The notes beneath the pieces were generated by a model. It had not been told where the DNA came from. It did no database searches and saw only the letters and a list, made by a program, of their open reading frames with translations. From Azolla caroliniana (lineage: Eukaryota; Polypodiophyta): a stretch of DNA of 64,000 bases. The DNA lies in NCBI GenBank assembly GCA_043228905.1, contig JBHGNT010000003.1:15748001-15812000 (forward strand), written 5' to 3'. Below are positions 51,868 through 61,410 of this stretch, piece by piece. The position numbers were made by a program, and so were the translations under genes. How positions within the stretch are numbered: the stretch's first letter is position 1; each line of letters opens with the position of its first letter.

Positions 51868-53136
51868 CTAAAAATCCTCCCGGTTCTCGCCACCGAGGGA
51901 TTCGCGGTTTCTCTCGCGGTTCGGCCGCACCGTCAGAAATTGCACCGAATGGCGCCCATCCTGGCTTTTGACCTTCGCGTAGGCCGAACCGTTGTCCAGC
52001 ACCTTGGTCTCCATTCGCGCCGCCGTGATGTATGGTTCCCCTAATATGACCGGGTGCGAGGACGTCTCCTGTACGAAGAAGTGCTGGTCAATCTCGACGT
52101 CGCCGATCTTGACTCGCACGTTCGGGCAGGCCCCATGCAGTTCCTCGGTGGCGCGCGTCGCCGCCCGTATCTTCCACCCGTGCTTGGTGTTGATCGGCCA
52201 CTTCCCCTTCTTATAGAAGTCCATGGACATCAGGTTTATTTCCGAACCGTGGTCCACCAATGCCACCACCGGTTCCTGAACATCTCCGATCTTTACCGGG
52301 GTCTCCGTGGTCGCTCGGGCCCAGTGTGGCCTCGAATAGTGGCTCTCCGCCCACTCGTCTTCCATTGCCATGTCGTCGATGTGCGTTGTCCGCACCTCCA
52401 CCGGTCTTTCCGGTTCCGTCTCCGTCGACAGCCTCTTCCGTTTCACCAGGTCCACAATGGAGTCGTGGAACTCCTTCGTGGCGATCCCTAGCACCTCTCG
52501 CAATGATAGCTCCACTTTGCTGTCGAGGATCCGTTCTTCTAGGACCTTTCGTAGGTCCGTAGTCCTTTCTATTTCCGTCCCCAGTCGGTATCCGCCCTTC
52601 CTGGGGTTATCTTGCGGGCTGGATCCACCGGCATCGTTCCGTTGTTGCCCGAATCGGGTCTCGTACCGTTGTGAGGGCCCGGCCGCTCCGGCTTTCCCCA
52701 CCCGTTTGTCTTCCACAAGAGCCTCGTAGTTCCGGCAGGCGGCTTCTACAAAACCCGTCTTCTCCTCGACCGGATCGCTCCACCCGGTTATTTCCCGGAC
52801 CCGTCTCTCAGCGCGGTTCGTTTCATCTTTCCTTAGCCGTGCGCCGGCAAGACCTTCTAGCATTGCCGACCAGAATCCGTCTTTGCCCTCCTTTCGGGCC
52901 TCGCTACCCCCGACCCGAATGCCGGCCGACGCCGAGTAGTGGATGGCCTCCACGTGTCGGGCCGCTGCCTCTTCCATCAATCTCTTCATTCCTCCTCGCC
53001 CGTCGTTTCGGTTCAGGGCCCTCCTGGTGTCGCCGACGTGCACCCGGCCTTCCCACAGGTACACCACCCGGTTCCTCAACGCCTCTGCGAAATCGCCGCA
53101 GTCCTTCCGAATGTGGCCGACCTCGTCGCACCACAT
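51868..53136 (-). CDS. Gypsy-1 knuckle and aspartic protease frame
   Basis: In frame with gag after its TAG. Knuckle CMWCDEVGHIRKDC near 53098-53139, a long charged middle part, then the protease ALVDHGSEINLM (active-site triplet at about 52246-52254), FVQETSSHPVILGEPYI and a final stop TAG at 51868. The active site reads Asp-His-Gly rather than Asp-Thr/Ser-Gly. The frame lacks its own good start and would be made only as a gag fusion. Confidence 0.8.
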   Translation of the reverse strand: MWCDEVGHIRKDCGDFAEALRNRVVYLWEGRVHVGDTRRALNRNDGRGGMKRLMEEAAARHVEAIHYSASAGIRVGGSEARKEGKDGFWSAMLEGLAGARLRKDETNRAERRVREITGWSDPVEEKTGFVEAACRNYEALVEDKRVGKAGAAGPSQRYETRFGQQRNDAGGSSPQDNPRKGGYRLGTEIERTTDLRKVLEERILDSKVELSLREVLGIATKEFHDSIVDLVKRKRLSTETEPERPVEVRTTHIDDMAMEDEWAESHYSRPHWARATTETPVKIGDVQEPVVALVDHGSEINLMSMDFYKKGKWPINTKHGWKIRAATRATEELHGACPNVRVKIGDVEIDQHFFVQETSSHPVILGEPYITAARMETKVLDNGSAYAKVKSQDGRHSVQFLTVRPNRERNRESLGGENREDF

Positions 53137-53196
53137 GCACCTGTTCCCCGCTGCCGGCCGTCGGTCACGAGCTGGTTCTTCGCCTTCCCTTCGAGT

Positions 53197-53994
53197 CTAG
53201 GCGATCTGGAGATCCTTTATCGCCCGCGTCAACTCCTCCAGCGCTGCTCCTCCAGACGAGCCATTGACCATGCCGGTCGAAGCCGGACTGGTTTCGAGCC
53301 ATTCCCGGGTTTCTTCCCTTCGCACTTGCGGTGCCGGTTCAAGCCTCCTTGCTGTGACAGAGCCCGCACCGGCCGCCCCGTTGTCAGCCCATTCTCGCCG
53401 TTTATCGAAACGGCCACAGACTCTCTTAACCGCAGCCCAGTCGGTTGTCAGCCCGCCCTCGGTTTCCAGCAAGGAGCCGACTTGGTCCCGGTCCCGTTCG
53501 TCCACCGACTTGACGAACAGTAGGACCCGGCTCGTATCCAGAACGGTTCGGTCAAGCGCCGAAAGGCGCGCAAAGCGTTCTTCGAACTCCCGGAGGAGTG
53601 CCGTCGCATTTCTTCCATTGCCGGGGAACTCCACCCATTCCATGAAGTCCCGTTTCGAAAGCCGGAGCGCGTCGTCCAGCCCGTATTTTTCTACGAGTCG
53701 GCCTTCGAACTCCTCCCAGGTACGGCTCTCCGCCCGCACCTCGAGCACCTCCGCATGGATGCTCGGCATCGCCACTCGAGGAAACCCGGCAAGATGCCTC
53801 TCTTCCGGAATGTCCCGCATCAGCATTTCTGCCCCGTAGGACGCCAAATACTTTGTGGCATCCTTTCTGCTGAACCGGCCAATCGTACCGACGATTGCCT
53901 CAATGGCTCTGTCGAGGGCGCCGGTGCCCTCGCGTGCACTCAATATCCGATCCACGGCCGAAGCCATGGCCTCTGCAAGATCCGACCCTTTCAT
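53197..53994 (-). pseudogene. Gypsy-1 gag with a terminal TAG
   Basis: Starts ATG 53994 (MKGSDLAEAMASAV), 265 codons. It ends IKDLQIA-TAG where Gypsy-2 has CAG. Downstream of the TAG the same frame stays open into the knuckle, so the original protein was longer. It would have been the structural particle protein. Confidence 0.85.
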
Positions 53995-54016
53995 CTTCTG
54001 CTCTTCTGCCGCCTCC

Positions 54017-54034
54017 TTCACGTCGGGTTCACCA
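54017..54034 (-). other. Gypsy-1 primer-binding site (tRNA-Trp)
   Basis: + strand TTCACGTCGGGTTCACCA, the same 18-mer as in Gypsy-2, four bases inside the LTR. It matches the plant tRNA-Trp 3' end as I recall it. Confidence 0.75.
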
Positions 54035-54038
54035 AAGA

Positions 54039-54519
54039 TGTCGAGGTATTCCTCGCGGATGCGTGGAATGAGGCGGGACCTCGGGGGTCTTGTATCGAAG
54101 AGCAAGAGAGAAAGGAGAAGGGAGCCCACTACGTGCGAGCGTGGATTTACAGGGACACGGCCTGAAAGAAAGGAGCAGGTTGGAGGTGCTGCCGGAAGCA
54201 CTCGGGCATTCCTCAGAGCAGCGCGAGCCTCCCGAAACCTGCACAGAAAGAAGCTATGGAGTTTGCGAGCCAGAGAGAGAGAGAGAAGCCTTCGCCCACA
54301 AACCGACAGCACTTCGTCCTCGACTCTCTGCGATCCCTTTTCCCCTCCTCGTCTCCCTCCTTTTATAGGCACGGAAGGAGTCGTTTCCCCTTTACTTCCT
54401 ACCTACCGAATCTGCCTGCCTAGGATCTCCTGTGTACAACATAAGGCGCACGTGCATGAAGAGCCGGTTCCTACGCTCCGGTGCACCGATTGCGCTTGTG
54501 GACGGTTTTCTTCACGACA
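54039..54519 (-). repeat. Gypsy-1 5' LTR
   Basis: 481 bp, identical ends, about 98 percent identical to the 3' LTR by direct comparison. Confidence 0.93.
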
Positions 54520-57500
54520 ACGGTTAATCGCGCCCCATCGAGCTCCGCAAGATGATATGTGCCGTTGTCATTCACGCTCGTTACGGCGTAGGGCCTGAAC
54601 CACCTCCTCGTGAATTTGCGCGTTGCCTTGTGCTGGTTGTCGAGGCTTCTATCATACACCAACACCCAGTCGCCTTCCTCGATCTTCTTTGGCCACAACC
54701 GGTGTGTCCGGTCGAACCGGCCTTTGTTCCTCTCCCTCGCTGTTTGTAGCTTTGTTTTTGCCCTCTCCACATCCTTCGGCCTTCACTCGAGCTGTCGAAT
54801 CCGCGCCGCCAATAACTCTTCCCAGTTCATCTCGTTCCTCCAATCTATTACCGCCCACGAGGAAATCGTTCGTTCCACTGGCATGACTGGTTTCTGCCCG
54901 TACATCAGCTCCGTCGGCATGTACACAGTCACTAAACTATGTGTCGTCCGGTCTACCCATAGTGCGTAGGGTAGGAGCCACAACAAATTCCCAACCTGGT
55001 CTCCGCAAGCCCGTACCAACGCCTTTACGATCGGACCATGTCTGCGTTCCACCTTCCCATTTACCTCCAGGTTGTATGCCGTAGTGAGCGAGAGTTTAAC
55101 CCCTAACTGTCCAAACAACTCTTCGGCCTCATGTGCATCCAGTTCCCCGCAGTTCGCTACAATCTTTCCTACGCACCCGTACCGACACACCACCTCCTCG
55201 ATTAGGAACCGGCATACGGCCTCGGTCGTTTTGTTCGGTAATGCTCGGCCCTTCACCTGGTTCGTCAGATCTTCTCGTGCTAGCACCAAGTACCACATTT
55301 GCCCTACCCCCATTGGTATTGTCACCAGATCCACCATCCACTTGAAGTGGATGGTCGGCGGGTAAGTCGGGTGCAACTCGTCCCGATGTTGGACTATGGA
55401 ATGCATCTGACAGCTTTCGCAAGTTGTTACGAATCGATGCACGTCTCGGTATAGTCCTGGCCACCAGTACTTCTCCTTCGGCTTCTCGAACGTGGCCCAT
55501 GTCCCCCGGTGCCCGGCCCAAGGACTCTCGTGGTACGCCATTAGCAATGCTTCCTGCTCCTCCTTCCTGGCCACCACCCGGAGCGGGACTCAGTTTCGCT
55601 TCTTCGGGTGCTTCCATATGCTTCCGTCTCGCAGGAAGAATCGATACGCTTTCTTCTTGATCCGGTTAGCCTCTTCCCTTGTCCACGCCGCTCCCAGCGT
55701 CATCGTCTTTAGGAACCCACTGATTTGGAGCCACTCCCCTTCGTACTTGCTCTCGTCGAACTCGTTAAGCACTGGAGTGCTCCCAGCCCTCACCGTTATG
55801 CGAGCCGACTCGAAGAAGTCCTCGCCAATCTCTTCATTCTCCGAAACCATGCCGTCTTCATCATCAAACCGTGCTCTTGAAAGCATATCGGCCATGGTGT
55901 TGTCTTTACCGGAGATGTTTTCTATCTCCGGATTTAGAGACTTGATGTACGCGATCCACCGGAGCATTGCCAGGTCTGGAGTTGCGCATCCGGAAACCAT
56001 ACCGAGAATCGGTAGGCAGTCTGTCTCGATTATTACTTCCGTCCTGATTAGATAGTCCTTGTCAGCCTTGACTGCCGAAACGATACCCCACAATTCGCGC
56101 TTAACTTGGGCGTATCCTCGCTATCGCTCACTGAGAACCTTCACCCCAAACCGGATTGGGAACTGCGTGCCACTCGCGTCCTCCTGATTGACCACCCATC
56201 CTATCCCGGTCGGGCTCGTATCTACAGTTACGTAGATTGGAACCTCCTTGCCGTAAACCGCTTTCTGGAGAGCCGATGCCGCAGTAAGCGCCTCCTTCAG
56301 TCTCCGGATCGACTTAGTATGCTCCTCGCCCCATTCAAACTTACGCCCCTTTTTTAGCAACCCGTAGAGTGGTTCCACGACGTGTGCGTAGTGCAGAACC
56401 CAGATGTGATAGAACGCACTCATCCCCAAGAACCTTTGGACCTCTGTAACCGACCTGCATTCGTCCTTCATCGCGAAGATGGCCTCCACCTTCGTCGGAG
56501 ACGGTTTCCGGCCGTAAGGCCCGCACAAGTGCCCAACTACCAGGATCTCCGACCTGAAAGTTGACTTCTCTCCGGAGAAGGTGAGCCGTGCATTCTCAAG
56601 CCTTTGTAGCACCTTCTCGCAGTCTTTGATGTGGTCTGCAACAAACCTCCAGCAACAGTCCGGTGCAACCGACTCATCCTTCTCTTCCACCGAACATCCC
56701 TTTATCGGTATGTCGTCCAAAAACGGCATGGTGATGTCTGGGATGCAGTCCCTTAGCACTTTGTTCATAGCGTTAACCATGTGCACCACCGAGTTGGTCC
56801 CTCCTTGCAGCAAGGTACACATCCACACTAGACCGAGAGGAGTCCGCATCATCGTAATATCCCTGCTCTCCACGGCTAGTTGGAACTGGTCGTACCCCGA
56901 CTATAGATCCCCACCCAAATAGATCGACCTTCTGGTGAAGGCCTCTACAAACTCATCAATGGTCGGACCGATACCTGCATTTTGAATGGTCACTTTATTG
57001 ACCGGTTGCAGGTCCTGAATGAAGCTCAGCGTGCCATTCTTCTTTGGCACCGTAAACCACCGGTTAGAATATGGGGCACTCAACGGCTCGAGGATGCCCA
57101 TTTCCACCTTCTGTTTCAGCAGCTTCACCAACTCCAGGATGTGAGCTCTAGGTACCAGAATTGGCTTGAGATTCCACAGCACATGCGGTACCGTGAAGAT
57201 CACCATTGGTTCCACGATCGTCGAGTCCACGCACCCGATCTCCCCCGGTGCAAATGCGAAGGCCTTCCCATCCCTTCCGAGCATTCCCTGAAACCTCTCC
57301 TCCTCCACCGGCAGTAGGAAGCCACCCCCACCGACCTTGAGCTCTCGTAGCATTATGTCGGTGAACCGGTGTCCTATGCCGGCCGGATTCCGCAAACTTG
57401 GGTCCCACGCGACCCCCTTTATTCGTTCCTCGCTGACCTCTGGCAAGGGTGCTACGACTGGCCTCACCTTCTAGTCCACAGTCTTGTACCTTGTATCCAC

Positions 57501-57704
57501 GTAGGCCGTTCGATCCGACCTAACCCTTTCCCCGAAGTCGGCAATGACTTCGTACATTCCCACTGAGTTAACAGGAATCATCCTCTCTTCACTGAGGCCT
57601 TCTTCGATGACCTTCTCGATTTCCCTGAGGGTGTCGTCGAAAGAGACCGCCTCCACGACGCCACTAATTTCCTCATCGGGGTCGAGGACTCCGCATGTCC
57701 TGAG
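54520..57704 (-). pseudogene. Gypsy-2 RT, RNase H and integrase, broken
   Basis: RT pieces at 56901-57467 and 56121-56873 (SNRWFTVPKKNGTLSFIQDL, MPFLDDIPIKG), RNase H at 55590-56093 (GIVSAVKADKDYLI, IETDCLPILG), and integrase at 54783-55577 (HHCC region CESCQMHSIVQ, MVDLVTIPMG, then VANCGELDA where Gypsy-1 has VADRGELDA, then NGKVERRHGP). Stops include TAG for CGG near 57473. The C-terminal part is cut at 54520 by Gypsy-1 and continues at 47919 (VPVAEKRVKAFKKRH). Confidence 0.85.
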
Positions 57705-58567
57705 TCATTCCTCTACCCACTTCCTCTCCCAGCCGATCCGAACAAGGGTCTCCGTAGTGGCCCTGGCCCAGTGCGACCTCGAATAGTGACTTTCCGCCAA
57801 CTCGTCTTCCAAGGCCATGTCCTCCAGGTGCATGGTTCGCACCTCCACCGGCTTCTCTGGTTCCGGCTCCGTCGAGAGCCATTTTCGCTTCACCAAGTCC
57901 ACGATGGATTCGTGGAACTCCTTCTTGGCAATCCCGAGAACCTCCCTCAACGACAGCTCCACCTTGTTGTTGAGGATCCGTTCTTCGAGGACCTTCCGTA
58001 GGTCCGTTGACCTCTCGATCTCCGTGCTCAGCCAGTAACCGGCCCGCTTCATTTTGTCTGGTACGTCGAGGTTACCAGCATCGTTTTGCTTCTGCCCAAA
58101 CCGGGTCTCGTACCATTGTGAGGGCCCGGGACCTCCGCCCTTTCCCGTGCGCTTGTCTTCTACCAAAACCTCGTAGTTCTGGCACGCGGCTTCCACGAGA
58201 CCGGTCTTCTCCTCAACAGGATCGTCCCATCCAATGACCTCTCAGAGTCGTTGCTCTGCGCGACTCGCTTCCTCCTTCTTCAGTCATGCACCGGAGAGGC
58301 CTTCTAGCACTGAGGGCTAGAAGCCAGAGTCCTACGTTTTTCGGTCTTTGTCACCTCCCACCAGGATTCCGCCCGATGCCGAATAATGGACCGCCTCCGC
58401 ATGGCACACCTCCGCTTCATCCCGCCACGCCCGAAATTTGTCTCCACAGCTCTCCGAGTATCACCAGCGTGCACCCGTCCATTCCATAGGTACACCACAT
58501 TACCCTTGAGGGCTTCAGCAAACTCCACACAGTCTCGCCGGTTGTGCCCGACCGCATCGCACAACAT
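57705..58567 (-). pseudogene. Gypsy-2 knuckle and pre-protease region, truncated
   Basis: The knuckle and a charged region homologous to Gypsy-1 (EERILNNKVELSLREVLGIA, DLVKRKWLSTE) end abruptly at TETLVRIG. The protease domain that follows in Gypsy-1 is absent, and the sequence rejoins at CGVLDPDEEISG. This is a deletion of several hundred bases removing the whole protease. Confidence 0.85.
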
Positions 58568-58591
58568 ACACCGTTGTCCAGCCGGTGGCCT

Positions 58592-59410
58592 TCAGTCACG
58601 TGGTTGCCCTCCACTATCTCTCCGGGCCTGCGCGATCTTCATGTCGCGCACCATTTGTGTCAACTCCTCAAGAGCCGCTCCCCCAGATGGGCCCTTGACC
58701 GCTCCGGTCAACGCTAGGCCAGTTTCAATCCAATCCCGAGTTTCCTCCGTTTGTGCCAGCGAAGACTCGTTGAACTTCCTTGTCGGGGTGGGTCCCATTG
58801 CCGACAACTTCTCGTCACCCCACTCTCGCCATTTGTCGAAGCGGTTGCAAACCCCTTTGACCACGGCCCAGCCGGTCGTCAGCCCATCATCTGTCTCCAG
58901 CAGGAGACCCACCTGGCCCCTATCCTGCACGTCCACCGATTTCACAAACAACAGGACACGGCTCGTGTCCAACATTGAGAGCCGTGCGAAGAGTTCTTCG
59001 AACTCCCAGAGGAGCACTGACGCATTCCTCCCCTTCCCAGGGGTTTCCACCCACTCCATGAAGTCCCACTTTGATAACTGAAGCGCGTCATCAAGCTTGT
59101 ACCTCTCGAGAAGCCGTGCTTCGAATTCTCCCCAGTTCCGGCATCCACCCTGTACCTTGAACACCTCTATGTGGATGCTCGGAGTTGCCACCCGAGGGAA
59201 CCTGGCCAGATGCCTATCCTCTGGAATGTCTCTCATCACCATCTCGGCCCAGTAGGCCACCAAATAGCTCGTGGTGTCTTTCCCAACGAATCGGCCTATC
59301 GTGCCGACAATTGCTTCAATGGCCCTATCGAGGGTGCTTGTGCCCTCGCAAGCACTTACTATCCAATTGACCATTGTCGTCATGGCTTCGTCGAGTTCCA
59401 ATCCCCTCAT
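58592..59410 (-). pseudogene. Gypsy-2 gag
   Basis: Starts ATG 59410 (MRGLELDEAMTTMVNW). Contains the block LDRAIEAIVGTIGRF, then MRDIPEDRHLARFPRVATPSI, RYKLDDALQLSKWDFMEW and SRVLLFVKSVD. It ends at a TGA (CGA in Gypsy-1) just before the knuckle, which continues in the same frame (CMLCDAVGHNRRDC near 58528-58569). The gag type is not one I can place in the common plant Ty3/gypsy clades. Confidence 0.85.
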
Positions 59411-59433
59411 CTTCGACTCTTGTGTTGCCTAGT

Positions 59434-59451
59434 TTCACGTCGGGTTCACCA
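59434..59451 (-). other. Gypsy-2 primer-binding site (tRNA-Trp)
   Basis: The + strand reads TTCACGTCGGGTTCACCA, which from memory is the 3' end of plant tRNA-Trp plus CCA. The minus strand is therefore an 18-nt exact complement, four bases from the 5' LTR. Confidence 0.75.
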
Positions 59452-60393
59452 AATATGTCGCGTTATTATGCGTGCGTGTGTGAAATAAGGCGGGACCGCG
59501 GGAGCCCTAAAACGAGGAGCACGAGAGACAAGAGGAAGTGAGGAGTGCGAGAGTGCGAGGGCCGCTAGACCTATCAGCAACCAGCGACACTTACCGGTTG
59601 ATTGGACCTCCAACGTGTCTACCGACTCAACCAAAGAGCACACTCGAGAGAGATGAAAGAAGAGACTCCCTGAACACAAATAACACAGATCGACGAAAAC
59701 AAGAGATTATATTACAATAACAGTGGCAATTACAATGGTTGCAACCCCGCAGAGAATGATGACAAAGGAAGAGAGAGCTCAGTTCCCAATCCGACAGCAC
59801 CTCCTCCTTCCCTCCCCCAAAAGGTAATAATCTTCTCCTTTTCCCCTTCCCTTTTATAGGTCGCCGAGGAGGCCGTTACATCAAAACACGTCAACATTAT
59901 TCTCTGTCCCTTCGGACAGAGATACGTTGTCGTGAAGATCCGTCACTACGCGCGGATCGTGAGGCGGAACCGTCGGGGTTCTGGACCGGAAGGATTCAAA
60001 GTCGGTACAAGCTTTGGCGCAAGCTTTAGCGAGAAAGTACTTAAGATAGATTGGGAAAGAGAGAAGTTGAGGTTACACGATTGAGAGAGATTGATTGAAC
60101 TTTTAACTTTAGATTTAAGAAACAAGTTACACCATCAATTTGATAACGAATCTCTTCTTCTTAATTTCATAATAATAAAAAAACCGTGTTTTTTCTCCTC
60201 CCCCTTCCTTCTTTTATAGATGCTCTCATGCATATGATGTATGTGAGGGTACAAGACATGCATAAATTGCATGTTTGCCATTTGGCGCTTATGTATTACA
60301 TGTGGTGCATGATAACCATGTCACTCATTTTAGCTCTCATGTATGAGAATTTACATGTAAAAGTACAATGATAGAAATATAATTTCAACTAAA

Positions 60394-60470
60394 TAGCATG
60401 GCTTAATGGTAAGCCAGTTGATTCCTAACTTGGAGGTGCAAGGTTTGAATCCTTCCTTGCCCTCCTTGTA
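60394..60470 (+). repeat. tRNA-like (SINE head-like) segment
   Basis: A D-arm-like GGCTTAATGGTAAGCC (60400-60415, 4-bp stem, A-box-like) and a B-box-like GGTTTGAATCC (60442-60452) lie 42 bases apart, as in tRNA genes. The acceptor stem does not pair, so it is not a working tRNA. An AT-rich TATATGTATATA tract follows. It may be an internal Pol III promoter remnant of a tRNA-derived SINE. Confidence 0.4.
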
Positions 60471-60550
60471 TATGTATATATGTATATATATTTATTTATC
60501 TAGTCGCCGGACGCCGGTTCGCCGGATGCCGTCGTTTACCGGTGCCGTCG

Positions 60551-60952
60551 CCGGATCACCGGCTCCATCGCCGGTCCGGTTTTGGTTGGCCAAAACCCTT
60601 TACGAGTAGCTAGCCCACCTCCACTCTTAGTTCAAGTTACCTTGAACTCTCTATGCTCCACACATAGGCCGGAGCCTCGCCGGATGTCGCTGCCGGATCA
60701 CCGGCTCCATCGTCGGTCCGGTTTTGGTTGGCCAAAACCCTTTACGAGTAGCTAGCCCACCTCCACTCTTAGTTCAAGTTACCTTGAACTCTCTATGCTC
60801 CACACATAGGCCGGAGCCTCGTCGGATGTCGCCGCCGGATCACCGGCTCCATCGTCGGTCCGGTTTTGGTTGGCCAAAACCCTTTACAAGTAGCTAGCCC
60901 ACCTCCACTCTTAGTTCAAGTTACCTTGAACTCTCTATGCTCCACACATAGA
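60551..60952 (+). repeat. three 142-bp tandem repeats with two hairpins each
   Basis: Unit starts CCGGATCACCGGCTCCATCG at 60551, 60693 and 60835. Each carries the perfect hairpins GGTTTTGG-TTGG-CCAAAACC and AGTTCAAG-TTAC-CTTGAACT. Copies differ at only a few positions; the third is shortened at its end. Confidence 0.92.
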
Positions 60953-61410
60953 CACAAAGATAATATCTTTTGCTCCACCTTATATATGATGAGAGCCGTA
61001 TTTGTCGTGCCTATGTGGGATATCTCACAATTTTCTCTTTTCCTTTCACAAACTTTATACCCTCATATCTTGACATTTAGTTGTCCGTTTCTCGTGTAAT
61101 AAAGTGCATTCGAAACCTCCATCATTTTGTACTTAGATATTAAGTTTATTTAAAATGTTATCTTCACAATTATTGTATTATGTGATTCATACTCGATTTC
61201 GTACGTTTTATGGGATTTTCACACTATTGCCGAAAATCTTCACGACAACGCATCGATTTCCTAATTAATAAATATGTCACACCTAGTATATTTACATCAG
61301 CCGTCCTATTCCTAGTTATGTACAATGTATCAATTCGCACACACTCGTGCAAGGGCGGGGTCACATCTTTAATTCCTTGATTCCACTTCAGGCTGGTTTT
61401 CTTCACGATA

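Larger units (their letters stand above)
47920..54519 (-). mobile_element. Gypsy-1, young Ty3/gypsy element with few faults
   Basis: 6.6-kb minus-strand element inserted in Gypsy-2. LTRs are both 481 bp with eight differences counted by eye. Flanks are ACAG (47916-47919) and ACGG (54520-54523), a 4-bp duplication with one change. It has the tRNA-Trp primer site, gag, knuckle, protease, RT, RNase H and integrase. Faults: TAG in gag, a frame change before pol, TGA in integrase and a short integrase deletion. Confidence 0.92.
59928..61247 (-). mobile_element. long solo LTR inside the Gypsy-2 5' LTR
   Basis: 1320 bp with perfect 12-bp inverted ends TGTCGTGAAGAT/ATCTTCACGACA and 4-bp flanks ACGT/ACGC. 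GAGGCGGAACCG near its start and minus-strand CTATAAAAG at 60211-60219 relate it to the Gypsy LTRs here. It holds no coding region, but it contains a tRNA-like segment and three 142-bp tandem repeats. Confidence 0.8.
47087..61410 (-). mobile_element. Gypsy-2, nested Ty3/gypsy element carrying Gypsy-1 and a solo LTR
   Basis: A minus-strand element inserted in the Copia-I gag. Flanks are ACGG (47083-47086) and ATGG (61411-61414), a 4-bp duplication with one C-to-T change; removing the insert restores the gag frame (ACG GAA TGT TGG). LTRs are about 631 bp. Gag, a partly deleted middle region, RT, RNase H and integrase follow in minus sense. Gypsy-1 splits its integrase C-terminus, and a 1.3-kb solo LTR splits its 5' LTR. 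Confidence 0.88.
59456..61410 (-). repeat. Gypsy-2 5' LTR with an inserted solo LTR
   Basis: 59456-59927 and 61248-61410 together match 47087-47717. The insertion point falls in GATACGCATCG, and the 4 bp at the junctions are ACGT (59924-59927) and ACGC (61248-61251). Confidence 0.88.

Noticed and set aside
53995-54372. Long minus frame running from the Gypsy-1 LTR into gag
   Set aside because: Its first codon is GTG, and it lies partly in the LTR before the primer site; ATG 53994 after the primer site is the better gag start.
60391-60462. A functional tRNA gene
   Set aside because: D arm and B box are fine, but the acceptor arms do not pair and the anticodon loop lacks the usual T33.
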